Both the position numbers and the translations under genes were made by a program. A stretch of 64,000 bases of DNA from positions 1-64,000 of the forward strand of contig JANYGP010000052.1 in the NCBI GenBank assembly GCA_025362315.1. Direction: 5' to 3'. Positions 39,109-47,033 of this stretch are shown here, in pieces (positions within the stretch are counted from its first letter, which is position 1; each line of letters opens with the position of its first letter). The notes beneath the pieces were generated by a model that was not told the origin of the DNA, ran no database searches, and saw only the letters and a list, made by a program, of their open reading frames with translations. The stretch is from Polaromonas sp. (lineage in GTDB: Bacteria; Pseudomonadota; Gammaproteobacteria; Burkholderiales; Burkholderiaceae_C).

Positions 39109-40002
39109 ATGCAGTTGAATAAAGCCACAGGCGGGCTGCTTGCCAGCGCCGCACTTGTCATCAACGCTTTTATCTGGGGCCTTTCCTGGTGGCCGTTCAG
39201 GGAGCTGCAGGGCTACGGATTGCATCCCCTGTGGGCCACAGCGGGCGTATTCTGGCTGGTGGTTATCGGCATGCTGGTGTTTTTCAGGGGTGCAGTCAAA
39301 GCGCTGGCGGCCAACCCGATGCTGTGGTGGCTTGCGCTGGCGTCCGGCCTGACCAATGTGGGTTTTAACTGGGCGGTCACTGTGGGCGACGTGGTGCGCG
39401 TGGTGCTGTTGTTTTACCTGATGCCGGCCTGGGCTGTGCTGGTGGCCTGGCTGATGCTGGACGAGCGGCCCACGCGCAACTCATTGCTGCGGCTGCTGAT
39501 TGCCATGACAGGCGTGCTGATTGTGCTCAAGACCCCTGACTCGCCGTGGCCCGTTCCCCAAAGCGGTGCCGACTGGCTGGCGCTGATGGGCGGCCTGAGC
39601 TTTGCCATCACCAATGCGCTGCTGCGCAAGTTCAACCACACGCCAAGCAGCGGGCGCATGCTGGCCATGTTTGGCGGCGGCGCGCTGCTGGCAACGGCCG
39701 TCGCAGGGCTGGGCCTGGCGCTGCAGGTGCTGCCGGCGCCCGGCCTGCAAAGCGCAGGTGCGGTTGTGCTGCTGGGGCTGGGCGTGGCTTTTATCGCCAG
39801 CAATGCCGCACTGCAATATGGCGCAGCCCGTCTGCCGTCTGGCACCACGTCGCTCATCATGCTGACAGAAATTTTGTTTGCCAGCCTGTCTGCTGCACTG
39901 CTGACCACAGCCGACTTCAGCCCGCGCGTGCTGCTGGGCGGAAGCCTCATTATTTTTGCGGCTTTGCTGGCCGCGCTGGCGCACCGCAAAAACGAAGGTT
40001 AG
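39109..40002 (+). CDS. EamA/DMT-family transporter
   Basis: About 297 residues with ten hydrophobic segments in two EamA repeats (first ends near residue 135, DERPTRNSLLRLLIAMTGVLIV; second ends near 285). It opens ALVINAFIWGLSWWPFRELQ, usual for drug/metabolite exporters. The substrate cannot be predicted; amino acids or related metabolites are common. A gap of 170 bp after lplT shows no clear promoter. Followed 26 bp later by the glutathione peroxidase gene. Confidence 0.88.
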   Translation: MQLNKATGGLLASAALVINAFIWGLSWWPFRELQGYGLHPLWATAGVFWLVVIGMLVFFRGAVKALAANPMLWWLALASGLTNVGFNWAVTVGDVVRVVLLFYLMPAWAVLVAWLMLDERPTRNSLLRLLIAMTGVLIVLKTPDSPWPVPQSGADWLALMGGLSFAITNALLRKFNHTPSSGRMLAMFGGGALLATAVAGLGLALQVLPAPGLQSAGAVVLLGLGVAFIASNAALQYGAARLPSGTTSLIMLTEILFASLSAALLTTADFSPRVLLGGSLIIFAALLAALAHRKNEG

Positions 40003-40028
40003 GATCAATTTTTTTCAAAGGAGCCTTC

Positions 40029-40520
40029 ATGAGCAGCCCGACCATTGACGATTTTCAGGCGCTGTCCATCGCGGGCAAAAGCGTTGCCCTGAGCCAGTTC
40101 AAGGGGCACGTCATGCTGATCGTCAACACGGCCAGCCAATGCGGTTTCACGCCGCAGTTTGGCGGACTGGAGACGCTGCACAAAACCTACGCCGCCAAAG
40201 GCTTGGTGGTGCTGGGTTTTCCGTGCAACCAGTTTGGCGGGCAAGACCCGGGGAGTGACGACACGATTGCCGAGTTTTGCCAGGTCAACTACGGCGTCAG
40301 CTTTGCGATGATGGGCAAGGTGGATGTCAATGGGCCCGATGCGCACCCGCTTTACAAATGGCTGTGTGCCGAAGCGCCGGGCCTGCTGGGCAGCAAGGCC
40401 ATCAAATGGAACTTCACCAAATTTCTGGTCGGCAAGGATGGGCAAGTCATCAGGCGCTATGCGCCGACTGACAAGCCCGCTGATCTGGCCAAGGATGTTG
40501 AGGCGGCGCTGGCGGCTTGA
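40029..40520 (+). CDS. Glutathione peroxidase (thioredoxin-type GPx)
   Basis: About 163 residues, reduces hydroperoxides. The peroxidatic Cys is in VNTASQCGFTPQ (about residue 37), the Gln in GFPCNQFGGQDPG and the Trp/Asn in KWNFTKFLV complete the GPx tetrad. As in most bacterial GPx a second Cys is near (PCNQ), so thioredoxin rather than glutathione may be the reductant. ATG at 40029 has AAAGGAG upstream. Probably co-transcribed with the DMT transporter. Confidence 0.92.
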   Translation: MSSPTIDDFQALSIAGKSVALSQFKGHVMLIVNTASQCGFTPQFGGLETLHKTYAAKGLVVLGFPCNQFGGQDPGSDDTIAEFCQVNYGVSFAMMGKVDVNGPDAHPLYKWLCAEAPGLLGSKAIKWNFTKFLVGKDGQVIRRYAPTDKPADLAKDVEAALAA

Positions 40521-40550
40521 GCATCGCGGTGCCTTTTGCATTTGACGGTT

Positions 40551-40596
40551 GCTATATAAATAATAGCTGCTAGCGCCCAATTTACCTGGGCCAGGG
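40551..40596 (+). repeat. 48-bp dispersed repeat after the GPx gene
   Basis: Forward copy (GCTATATAAATAATAGC, TGCTAGCGCCCAATTTACC, TGGGCCAGGG). Confidence 0.8.
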
Positions 40597-40638
40597 TCTG
40601 ATTGCTACGATGAAAAGACCCTCAAAACCCCAAAACCT

Positions 40639-40729
40639 GTCGTTTCCGCCAATAGAGGGAATCCAGTTTGGTTTTTGAAGTTCGCACAACGCTTTAACCG
40701 ATCTGGATTTCCGCTTTCGCAAGGACGAC
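40639..40729. repeat. Inverted pair of CGTTTCC/GGAATCCAG-type arms
   Basis: Left arm 40639-40666 (GTCGTTTCCGCC...GGGAATCCAG) and right arm 40703-40729 (CTGGATTTCCGC...AAGGACGAC) are imperfect inverted repeats about 36 bp apart, a pattern of REP pairs or small MITEs. A similar single arm is at 23215-23243. Confidence 0.55.
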
Positions 40730-40774
40730 GGCAAAAAGAGTTCGTGGGACACATCTGACCAGGACAGCCGCCCG

Positions 40775-41941
40775 TCAGGCGGTCACCAGCCGCAACGCCG
40801 TGATTTCTGACGGCGCACCAAAGCGTTTGGGCGGGCCCCAGTAACCTGTGCCGCGGCTGGTGTAGACCCACAGATTGTGCAGGCGGTTCAAGCCCGCCGT
40901 GAACGGCTGCTGCAGCGGCACAAACAGATTCCATGGCCAGAACTGCCCGCCATGCGTGTGGCCTGACAGCTGCAAATCAAAACCTGCATCCGATGCGGCC
41001 TGTGCACTGCGCGGCTGGTGCGCCAGCAGGATCCGAACCAGGGCCGAGGCCGGTGCGCCTTGCAGGGCCCGCGCCGGGTCACTGCGGTGCGACGGGTCAA
41101 AGTGATGGGCTGAATAGTCGGTCACGCCGGCCAGCACCAGGGGCGCCATGATTTGCGACTCTCCCTGCGCTGCTGAAGACTCCCCGTGGTGCAGCACCAC
41201 ATGCTCGTTCATCAGCACTGTCAGGCCCAGGCTGCGCAGCTGGGTGATCCAGGCCGGCGCGCCCGAATAATATTCATGGTTGCCAGTGACAAAAAACGTG
41301 CCGTGGCGCGACTGCAAGCCCGCCAGCGGCGCCACATGCGCAGCCAGCTCCGCCACCTTGCCATCGACCAGATCGCCCGTGATTGCCACCACATCGGCCT
41401 TCAGCGCATTGACGCGGTCCACCACACGCTGCAAAAACGCACGCTTGATGGTCGGCCCGACATGGACATCGCTGATCTGAACCAGCGTAAAACCGTGCAG
41501 TGCCGCTGGCAGCCCAGCGATTGGCACGTCCACCCGCACCACGGCGGGCGTCCGCCGGGCATTGATCAGCCCGGCAAAAGTAACACCCAGTGCCAGCAGC
41601 GGCGTTGCCTGCGCTGTCAGTGTGCGCATACTTGCCAGCGGTAGCGCCATACCCAGCGCCTGGACCAGCCAGGCCGCCAGCAGCAGCACATCGCGCAGCA
41701 CAGTCAGCACAAACACTGTTGAAAACAGTCCCATCAGCAGCAGCCCCACCCAGCTCAAGCGGTCAGCCCACGGCCGGGCAAGCGCACGACTTGCCACCAG
41801 ACTGAGCGGCATCAGCACACTGGACACCACCAGCCCCAAACCCAGTACCCACCCCCAGGGCACAGTCAGTTCAGGCCCCAGACGCCAGCCAATAAATGCG
41901 TGCAGTGACGCCACCATCAGTATCAGCGGATAAAAAGTCAT
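40775..41941 (-). CDS. Membrane-anchored metallophosphoesterase (YaeI/YkuE-like)
   Basis: About 388 residues. The N-terminal half has four or five membrane helices, the C-terminal half (from about 140) is a calcineurin-like phosphoesterase: VQISDVHVGPTIKR, VAITGDLVDGK, FVTGNHEYYSG, LLAHQPR, and LQLSGHTHGGQFWPW hold the five metal motifs. Similar proteins (YaeI, YkuE) cleave lipid-linked phosphoesters; the substrate here is inferred only. ATG at 41939-41941; a TTG nine bases upstream is unlikely. Confidence 0.88.
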   Translation of the reverse strand: MTFYPLILMVASLHAFIGWRLGPELTVPWGWVLGLGLVVSSVLMPLSLVASRALARPWADRLSWVGLLLMGLFSTVFVLTVLRDVLLLAAWLVQALGMALPLASMRTLTAQATPLLALGVTFAGLINARRTPAVVRVDVPIAGLPAALHGFTLVQISDVHVGPTIKRAFLQRVVDRVNALKADVVAITGDLVDGKVAELAAHVAPLAGLQSRHGTFFVTGNHEYYSGAPAWITQLRSLGLTVLMNEHVVLHHGESSAAQGESQIMAPLVLAGVTDYSAHHFDPSHRSDPARALQGAPASALVRILLAHQPRSAQAASDAGFDLQLSGHTHGGQFWPWNLFVPLQQPFTAGLNRLHNLWVYTSRGTGYWGPPKRFGAPSEITALRLVTA

Positions 41942-42052
41942 TCCGTGCAAGTGGGCTTGATGGGCGACTTATTCAAGGGCAGCAACTGGGCCCGTGACGC
42001 CTGCCATGAACCGACAAGCGCAAACGCCTCAATTGCAAATACACTTTGGCCC

Positions 42053-42475
42053 ATGTCTGTATCGCTGAATCAACTGGAGAAAGCACACGCCGCCCTGCAG
42101 CGCGCCATTGCCGTGCACGACCGCGTTCTGACGGGCTCAGACATTGACCTGATAGAGACCACCCGCTCGGGTGTGATTCAAAACTTCGAAGTCGTTTACG
42201 AGCAAAGCTGGAAGGTGCTGCGCCGCTGGATGATGCATTACCTGTCTGTTCAGGAATCAGAAATCATGCAGCGCCGCCAGCTGTACAGGCTGGCTGCTAA
42301 AAATGACCTGCTCAATGATGTAGAGGCGTGGTGGGATTTTCATGAGGCGCGCAACAAGACGTCTCATACCTACAGCCCGCCGATTGCGCTGGAGGTAGCT
42401 GCAAAAGCCCGCCTGTTTGATGGTGCCTGCGCCCAATTGATCAGCCAGCTCAAGGCGCAGTCCATCGATGAATAA
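42053..42475 (+). CDS. HEPN-domain toxin (HI0074-type nucleotidyltransferase partner)
   Basis: About 140 residues. Member of the 'nucleotidyltransferase substrate-binding' HI0074 family, now regarded as HEPN toxins: an all-helical protein with the RNase-type motif Rx4H visible as ARNKTSHTY (about residues 103-111), and QNFEVVYEQSWKVLRRWM, typical of the family (about 36-53). Its stop overlaps the start of the MNT gene (ATGAATAA at 42468). Type VII-like toxin-antitoxin pairs have this order; in them MNT adenylylates and silences HEPN. That mechanism is family knowledge. ATG at 42053 chosen. Confidence 0.85.
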   Translation: MSVSLNQLEKAHAALQRAIAVHDRVLTGSDIDLIETTRSGVIQNFEVVYEQSWKVLRRWMMHYLSVQESEIMQRRQLYRLAAKNDLLNDVEAWWDFHEARNKTSHTYSPPIALEVAAKARLFDGACAQLISQLKAQSIDE

Positions 42476-42791
42476 CATAACGCCACGCAACGCCAGCCTT
42501 CACCTCGCACCAGCGCACTTGAGCATGGTGCAAGCCATCCTTGACAGCCAGGTCCCGCATGCCCGCGTTCTGGCTTTCGGCTCACGCGCGGCCGGCACAC
42601 CCCGCAAATATTCAGACCTTGACCTGGCCATCATCCAGCCAGAGCGACTTACCCTGCACACCATCAGCCGCCTGAAAATGGCATTTGAAGATTCAGACCT
42701 GCCCATCTGCGTGGACGTCGTTGACTGGAACCAGGCGGACAGCGAATTCAAGGCCATGGTGGTAAAGCAGGGGATGGTTGAGTTGAGGTAG
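42468..42791 (+). CDS. MNT-domain nucleotidyltransferase antitoxin
   Basis: About 107 residues. Minimal nucleotidyltransferase: VLAFGSRAAGTPRKYSDLDLAI contains the GS(x)nDxD motif (positions about 36-56), with a third Asp in LPICVDVVDW. It overlaps the HEPN gene by 8 bp. It is expected to modify the HEPN partner with nucleotides and neutralise it. The gene is followed by a 48-bp repeat and an unrelated PIN gene. Confidence 0.85.
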   Translation: MNNITPRNASLHLAPAHLSMVQAILDSQVPHARVLAFGSRAAGTPRKYSDLDLAIIQPERLTLHTISRLKMAFEDSDLPICVDVVDWNQADSEFKAMVVKQGMVELR

Positions 42792-42806
42792 CGACCAAGC
42801 CCACAC

Positions 42807-42854
42807 GCTATTAAATAAATAGCTGTTAGCGCACGTATTAATTGGGCTGTAGGC
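42807..42854 (+). repeat. 48-bp dispersed repeat between MNT and vapC
   Basis: One of the cleanest copies: GCTATTAAATAAATAGC, TGTTAGCGCACGTATTAAT, TGGGCTGTAGGC. It occupies the place where a VapB-type antitoxin would be expected. Confidence 0.9.
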
Positions 42855-42877
42855 ATAAAGTTTGAAGTCTGGCAAGA

Positions 42878-43306
42878 ATGACCCGGCGTTACATGCTGGA
42901 CACCAACGTCATCAGCCACATCATGCAAGGCCGCGACGCAGGGCTTTTAAAGCGGCTGAGCCAACTACCGGTGGGGCAGGCTGTGATGTTCAGCGTGACG
43001 CTGGCCGAGCTGGAATATGGCCTGCGCCGAAAAGGCCAACCAGCCCGTTTGCAAAACGCGCTGTTGCAGGTGTTGCTGCGGGTAGACGTGCTGCCGTGGG
43101 ATGAGCGCACTGCCCGGTGCTATGGCCAGTTTTGCCATGCGCTGGAAGCGCAGGGCTTCAATCTCAGTGACCTCGACATGATGATTGCGGCTCACGCGGC
43201 AGCAACAGACACAACGCTGGTCAGTCGGGATAAAGCGTGTCAAACAGCAGCCACAGCCAGACTTGAGAAACTTCTGCCTGAACAGCTCAGGCTTGAGATC
43301 TGGTAG
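42878..43306 (+). CDS. PIN-domain VapC-like toxin, antitoxin gene not found
   Basis: About 142 residues. PIN ribonuclease fold with four acidic positions: YMLDTNVIS (Asp), TLAELEYGL (Glu), LSDLDMMIAAHA (Asp), SRDKACQ (Asp). All catalytic residues appear intact. VapC genes usually follow a small vapB; here the 86 bp upstream contain only a 48-bp repeat, so the gene looks orphaned. An antitoxin elsewhere, or loss of toxicity, must be assumed if it is expressed. Similar to VapC proteins with initiator-tRNA or rRNA targets, unproven here. Confidence 0.8.
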   Translation: MTRRYMLDTNVISHIMQGRDAGLLKRLSQLPVGQAVMFSVTLAELEYGLRRKGQPARLQNALLQVLLRVDVLPWDERTARCYGQFCHALEAQGFNLSDLDMMIAAHAAATDTTLVSRDKACQTAATARLEKLLPEQLRLEIW

Positions 43307-43357
43307 CCAAGGATTGAAGGCGGGGTATGGTCAAGTTGGGGTATCAAGTATGTTAAC

Positions 43358-43405
43358 GCTATTCAATCAGGAGCTGCTCGCGCCCGTATTTAATGGGCTA
43401 CAGGC
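43358..43405 (+). repeat. 48-bp dispersed repeat, left of the low-GC cassette
   Basis: Forward copy (GCTATTCAATCAGGAGC, TGCTCGCGCCCGTATTTAA, TGGGCTACAGGC). The copy at 48880-48926 on the far side of the cassette is inverted relative to it. Confidence 0.85.
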
Positions 43406-43461
43406 ACAAAAGGCACTTCAAAATGGCCTCAAACCGCTCAAAACTGCTCAAAACCGCGTTA

Positions 43462-43797
43462 TCACGCACCCGCCTCTGCCTCCGGCCACAAGTTTGGAAA
43501 GTAAAACCGCAACGCATGCTGAGGCACACCCAGGCGCAGCTTGCCGTGAGGGCTGTCGGTGGCCAGCAAGCCCCGCTTGAGCAGCGCCGACACCTGCGCT
43601 GTGCCCAGCCTGTCGCCCAGGCCGCTTGACGCCAGCAGCGCCTTGAACTCACTGCGCTCCAGCTCTGCCTGCGTGGCAAACAGGTAGTGCAACCCGCGCA
43701 GGGATTCAGTCCGCACCCCCAGCTTCACCACGTTTTCCTCATAGGCCAGGCATGCCGCCATGCGGTCATGCATGGTCTCAACGCCATATTGCCGTCA
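43462..43797 (-). pseudogene. C-terminal fragment, Fic-like protein (tentative)
   Basis: About 110 residues remain, ending LRLGVPQHALRFYFPNLWPEAE, which together with a winged-helix-like stretch (GTAQVSALLKRGLL) resembles the C-terminal region of some Fic-family proteins. The frame is closed by a stop at 43795-43797 and no catalytic HxFx(D/E)GNGR core is present, so the N-terminal two thirds are missing. The break lies exactly where the low-GC cassette begins. Identification is from memory of the family and uncertain. Confidence 0.45.
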
Positions 43798-43823
43798 CAT
43801 ATCTGCTACATTTATGAAATGTA
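43789..43823 (+). promoter_or_regulatory. Possible promoter and operator of the methyltransferase cassette
   Basis: TTGCCG (43789-43794), 17-bp spacer and TTATGA (43812-43817) form a weak promoter. A perfect palindrome TACATTT-ATG-AAATGTA (43807-43823) overlaps the -10. Such a site fits an operator for autoregulation, as in restriction-modification systems. Confidence 0.4.
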
Positions 43824-43854
43824 CTAAAAATGGATCTGCAATAAGGTAAAACTT

Positions 43855-44118
43855 ATGAAGAAGAACTCCGAAGCCAAGCGCGTTGCAAAACGCATGTCTC
43901 GTGACAAAAGCGCCAAGTTTATTGAATTGGCTACCAGCCGGGTCAACCGTACTCTTAAGGAATTAGCTTTAGTCGGTAATTTATCGAATCGTTCTAACTA
44001 TCAATACACCGACGATCAGGCAAAAAAAATCATACGTGCGCTACAGGTAGGACTTGAACAAGTGAAGTTACGCTTTGCGAGTGGCGGAACCCTAAATCAA
44101 TCGAACTTTGAACTCTAA
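43855..44118 (+). CDS. Small basic protein leading the methyltransferase cassette
   Basis: 87 residues, strongly basic at the N-terminus (MKKNSEAKRVAKRMSRDKSA). The stretch VNRTLKELALVGNLSNRSNY followed by YTDDQAKKIIRALQ recalls small uncharacterised proteins I have seen next to C5-methyltransferase genes; I cannot name a Pfam family. No helix-turn-helix is obvious. It ends 3 bp before the methyltransferase gene and may act as regulator or accessory of the system. The low-GC composition matches the genes that follow and differs from the flanks. Confidence 0.6.
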   Translation: MKKNSEAKRVAKRMSRDKSAKFIELATSRVNRTLKELALVGNLSNRSNYQYTDDQAKKIIRALQVGLEQVKLRFASGGTLNQSNFEL

Positions 44119-44121
44119 CGG

Positions 44122-45135
44122 ATGACATCATTTACAGCGGGAGCCTTGTTCTCCGGAATTGGCGGGTTTTGCCTCGGCTTCCGTGAGCAAAATATAGAGA
44201 CAACCTGGGCCGTCGAAAATGACGCTGCAGCTGTCCAAACCTACGAGGAGAACTTGGGGCCCAACAAAGTTCTTCGCAGGGAAGATGGGGCATTGCTTAG
44301 CGTAGAAGATGTAAGGGTTGCAGAATTAAAACTTCCCCCGGTCGATATCTTGCATGCAGGTTTCCCCTGTCAGAGTTTTTCAGTAGCTGGCGAACGGAAA
44401 GGATTTGCAGATCCTCGAGGACAGCTGTTCTTTCACATCACAAGAATCCTGCGTGAATACGGCGAACATAGGCCAAGTGTTTTACTTTTAGAAAACTCCC
44501 CTAATTTGAAAGTTGGCCAGGGAGGCTCTTGGTTTCTTGAACTAGCGAATGAGATTCGGTCTGCTGGATACTGGTTCCGTGAATCAAATGCGTATGAGCT
44601 GGATTGCTACGATTACACAGACGTTCCGCAAAAGCGTAAGCGCCTGTTCATAGTTGCTTTTGCCACCAACAAATTTCGAAATGGGAGACTCGAATTAAAA
44701 CCGCCCAGCACTGGCCATAAAGACATAACCAAATTGATAGATTTTGAAGGCCAAATTGAAGACACCTCGTACTACCTTGAATCGGACAATCGCTATTATC
44801 AAATGATTCAGAACAAAGTAGAAGATAAACGTGCAATCTATCAACTAAGAAAATATTTAGTGCGCGAAAAAGAATCAAATGTATGCCCGACACTTACTGC
44901 CAACATGGGTCAGGGTGGCCACAATGTCCCCTTTATTTTAGACCGCAAGGGTTTGCGTAAGTTAACTGAGTATGAATGCCTAGCGCTTCAGGGCTTTCCT
45001 GCTCAATATCGTTTTCCTACGTCGGTTCCAAGGGCGAAACGATATCAGCAAGTAGGCAATTCCGTTGTTCCCCCTCTAGTGAGTCTTCTCGCTGGCTCAA
45101 TCGTTCACAAGTTACACACAGAAAGAATTAAATGA
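44122..45135 (+). CDS. DNA (cytosine-5-)-methyltransferase
   Basis: About 337 residues, complete. Motif I FSGIGGF (about residues 10-16), motif II Glu in WAVEND, motif IV with the catalytic Cys in GFPCQSFSVAG (Cys83), motif VI LLENSPNLK, motif VIII PQKRKRLFIV, motif IX CPTLTANMGQGG, motif X QVGNSVVPPLV. The target-recognition region between VIII and IX is short (about 85 residues). It modifies host DNA and so presumably protects it from the rest of the system. ATG-TGA overlap with the ATPase gene (45132-45135) shows tight coupling. The recognition sequence is not predictable. Confidence 0.93.
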   Translation: MTSFTAGALFSGIGGFCLGFREQNIETTWAVENDAAAVQTYEENLGPNKVLRREDGALLSVEDVRVAELKLPPVDILHAGFPCQSFSVAGERKGFADPRGQLFFHITRILREYGEHRPSVLLLENSPNLKVGQGGSWFLELANEIRSAGYWFRESNAYELDCYDYTDVPQKRKRLFIVAFATNKFRNGRLELKPPSTGHKDITKLIDFEGQIEDTSYYLESDNRYYQMIQNKVEDKRAIYQLRKYLVREKESNVCPTLTANMGQGGHNVPFILDRKGLRKLTEYECLALQGFPAQYRFPTSVPRAKRYQQVGNSVVPPLVSLLAGSIVHKLHTERIK

Positions 45136-47033
45136 CAAAAATAGGATGGACGCATCCAATAGACGATTCAGATCAATGGGACGGATTTAACGATCCGGGA
45201 ATTGAGCATTTTTCAGGTAGTCCCACACGCAACCTGGCGCGCGAAGTTAACCAAAATTCACTGGACGCATTTGACGATGCATCTGGTAAACCGGTTGTAA
45301 TAAAAATATCAAAGCATTTAGTCCACGTGAGCTCTATCCCCGACGTTGAACAACTGAAAAAAAATATAGGTTTCTGTCGTACTTTCGCCGATCAGGAGGG
45401 CCCGAAAGCAACTCAATTCTTTGAGACTGCAACCAGTGAGCTTGCTAAAACCAAGATTACTGTACTTGAGATTTCAGATTTCAACACTAAGGGCATGAAG
45501 GGGCCAAGTCGCAACGGTACGGCGTTCTATGCTTTTACTAAGGCAAAGGGTCAAAGCAAAAAACCATCAGAAATTTCAACCGGATCTTTCGGCATCGGCA
45601 AATTTGCGCCTTACGCTGTTTCAAAGCTCCGCACCGTTTTTGTATCCACGATCTTTAGAGATGACGCTGGAGATCTTCAACAGTTGACTCAGGGGAAGTC
45701 AATATTGATGTCTCATGATGATCGCAAAGAGCGCCGGCACCAAGGCGTCGGTTTTTGGGGGGTTGAAGCCAAATGCCAACCCGTATCGGGAATAGCACCC
45801 GAAATACCCACTTGGCTTGTGCGAGGGAATTCAGTAGGCGAGTACAAAGACAATGTCGGGACCAAGCTAATCATCTTAGGATTTGATGACAAGAAAGGAT
45901 GGGAAAAACAACTGGTTGCATCCGTTGCGGAAAACTTCTTTGGCGCAATAGCTGCAAAAAGACTTGAGGTTCATATCTCCGATTCATATGCGATTACCGC
46001 AGACACCATTTCATCGATATTGACTGACGGCGAACTCGTAGACTCTGTCGCGGGCCAATCTAACGAGCCCGAGCAGATTGAAAATAGTAGCCACTATTTA
46101 TCTTGCTTGTCGGCGTCAGCCGGCGTAATCGTCGAGCAAAGTCAAATGCTGCACTTGGGATTGTGCGAGCTTCGATTGCAGTTAGCAGAAGGATTACCAA
46201 GACGGGTATGCGTTCTTCGCAACGGCATGTTCATTTCAGACTCTCTTAATCTCCAAGGCCTAAAAAGCTTTTCTGACTTCAAAGACTTTGTCGCCGTTTT
46301 TCAATGTAGGAGCGACAAGGGAAATGAGCTACTCCGCGCCATGGAGCCGCCTAAGCATGACGCGTTTGAGCCAGATCGTCTTCCTACAAAAGAAGAACAA
46401 GAGAAGGCAAAAACGGCCCTTCGAGATATGGCGCGGTGGATCAGAGAAATGCTTAAACGCCATGCTAAGGACCCCGTATCTGACGTTACGAGCCTAGATG
46501 AACTTAAGGATTACTTTGCAGAAGAAGGCGAGCAAGGAGCAGGGGATGGATCTGAGGAAATTAATCCGTACGGGGCCGTAAAACTCACAGCTCGTCCGCT
46601 CCCGCAAAGAAAGACACCGACTCCTGCTGTAAGTAAAGATGGCGACGGGGATGGCAATGGTGAAGGCGATGGGGACGGAGAAGAAGGTAGCCACGACAAC
46701 GGTAACAACACGGGTAACAGCGTCGGAAAAGGTGGATCGGGTGCCGGAGCTCAGAAGCCCACGGTGCAAATAGTGAACCCACGAGCCGTAATCATTTCAG
46801 CCAATCAACGGCGCATCGCATTTACTGCAGGTAAGTCCGGGCCAGTTGAGATTAGCTTATTTGAAGTTGGCGCGGATCAAGACTTTCAAATTCAGGTTAA
46901 GTATTCAAATCAAGGAACCATAAAAGATGGTAGGGTGCGACTGAACGTTAAAGAAAGTGCACGCGAAGTAATTGAAGTTAAGCTGGCTGAAGAATTTAAT
47001 GGCGCTTTGAAGGTGGTAGCTCATGGACTTTGA
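45132..47033 (+). CDS. GHKL (Hsp90/MORC-like) ATPase of a methyltransferase cassette
   Basis: 633 residues. The N-terminal 160 residues hold a Bergerat fold: N box LAREVNQNSLDAFD (Glu38, Asn42), G1 ISDFNTKGMKG (Asp116), G2 STGSFGIGKFAP (Gly151-Lys157). This pattern fits the MORC/MutL/Hsp90-type ATPases that Iyer and colleagues linked to prokaryotic restriction-modification operons. A middle region (about 170-480) is unassigned. An Asp/Gly-rich linker lies around 500-540, and a short beta-rich C-terminal domain follows (about 550-633). No nuclease motif was found. It overlaps both neighbours. It may be a DNA clamp or remodelling motor that senses unmethylated or invading DNA; this is inference. 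Confidence 0.75.
   Translation: MTKIGWTHPIDDSDQWDGFNDPGIEHFSGSPTRNLAREVNQNSLDAFDDASGKPVVIKISKHLVHVSSIPDVEQLKKNIGFCRTFADQEGPKATQFFETATSELAKTKITVLEISDFNTKGMKGPSRNGTAFYAFTKAKGQSKKPSEISTGSFGIGKFAPYAVSKLRTVFVSTIFRDDAGDLQQLTQGKSILMSHDDRKERRHQGVGFWGVEAKCQPVSGIAPEIPTWLVRGNSVGEYKDNVGTKLIILGFDDKKGWEKQLVASVAENFFGAIAAKRLEVHISDSYAITADTISSILTDGELVDSVAGQSNEPEQIENSSHYLSCLSASAGVIVEQSQMLHLGLCELRLQLAEGLPRRVCVLRNGMFISDSLNLQGLKSFSDFKDFVAVFQCRSDKGNELLRAMEPPKHDAFEPDRLPTKEEQEKAKTALRDMARWIREMLKRHAKDPVSDVTSLDELKDYFAEEGEQGAGDGSEEINPYGAVKLTARPLPQRKTPTPAVSKDGDGDGNGEGDGDGEEGSHDNGNNTGNSVGKGGSGAGAQKPTVQIVNPRAVIISANQRRIAFTAGKSGPVEISLFEVGADQDFQIQVKYSNQGTIKDGRVRLNVKESAREVIEVKLAEEFNGALKVVAHGL

Noticed and set aside
43855..44118. 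Calling the 87-aa protein a helix-turn-helix controller (C protein)
   Set aside because: No convincing helix-turn-helix pattern; its role is left open although an operator-like palindrome lies upstream.
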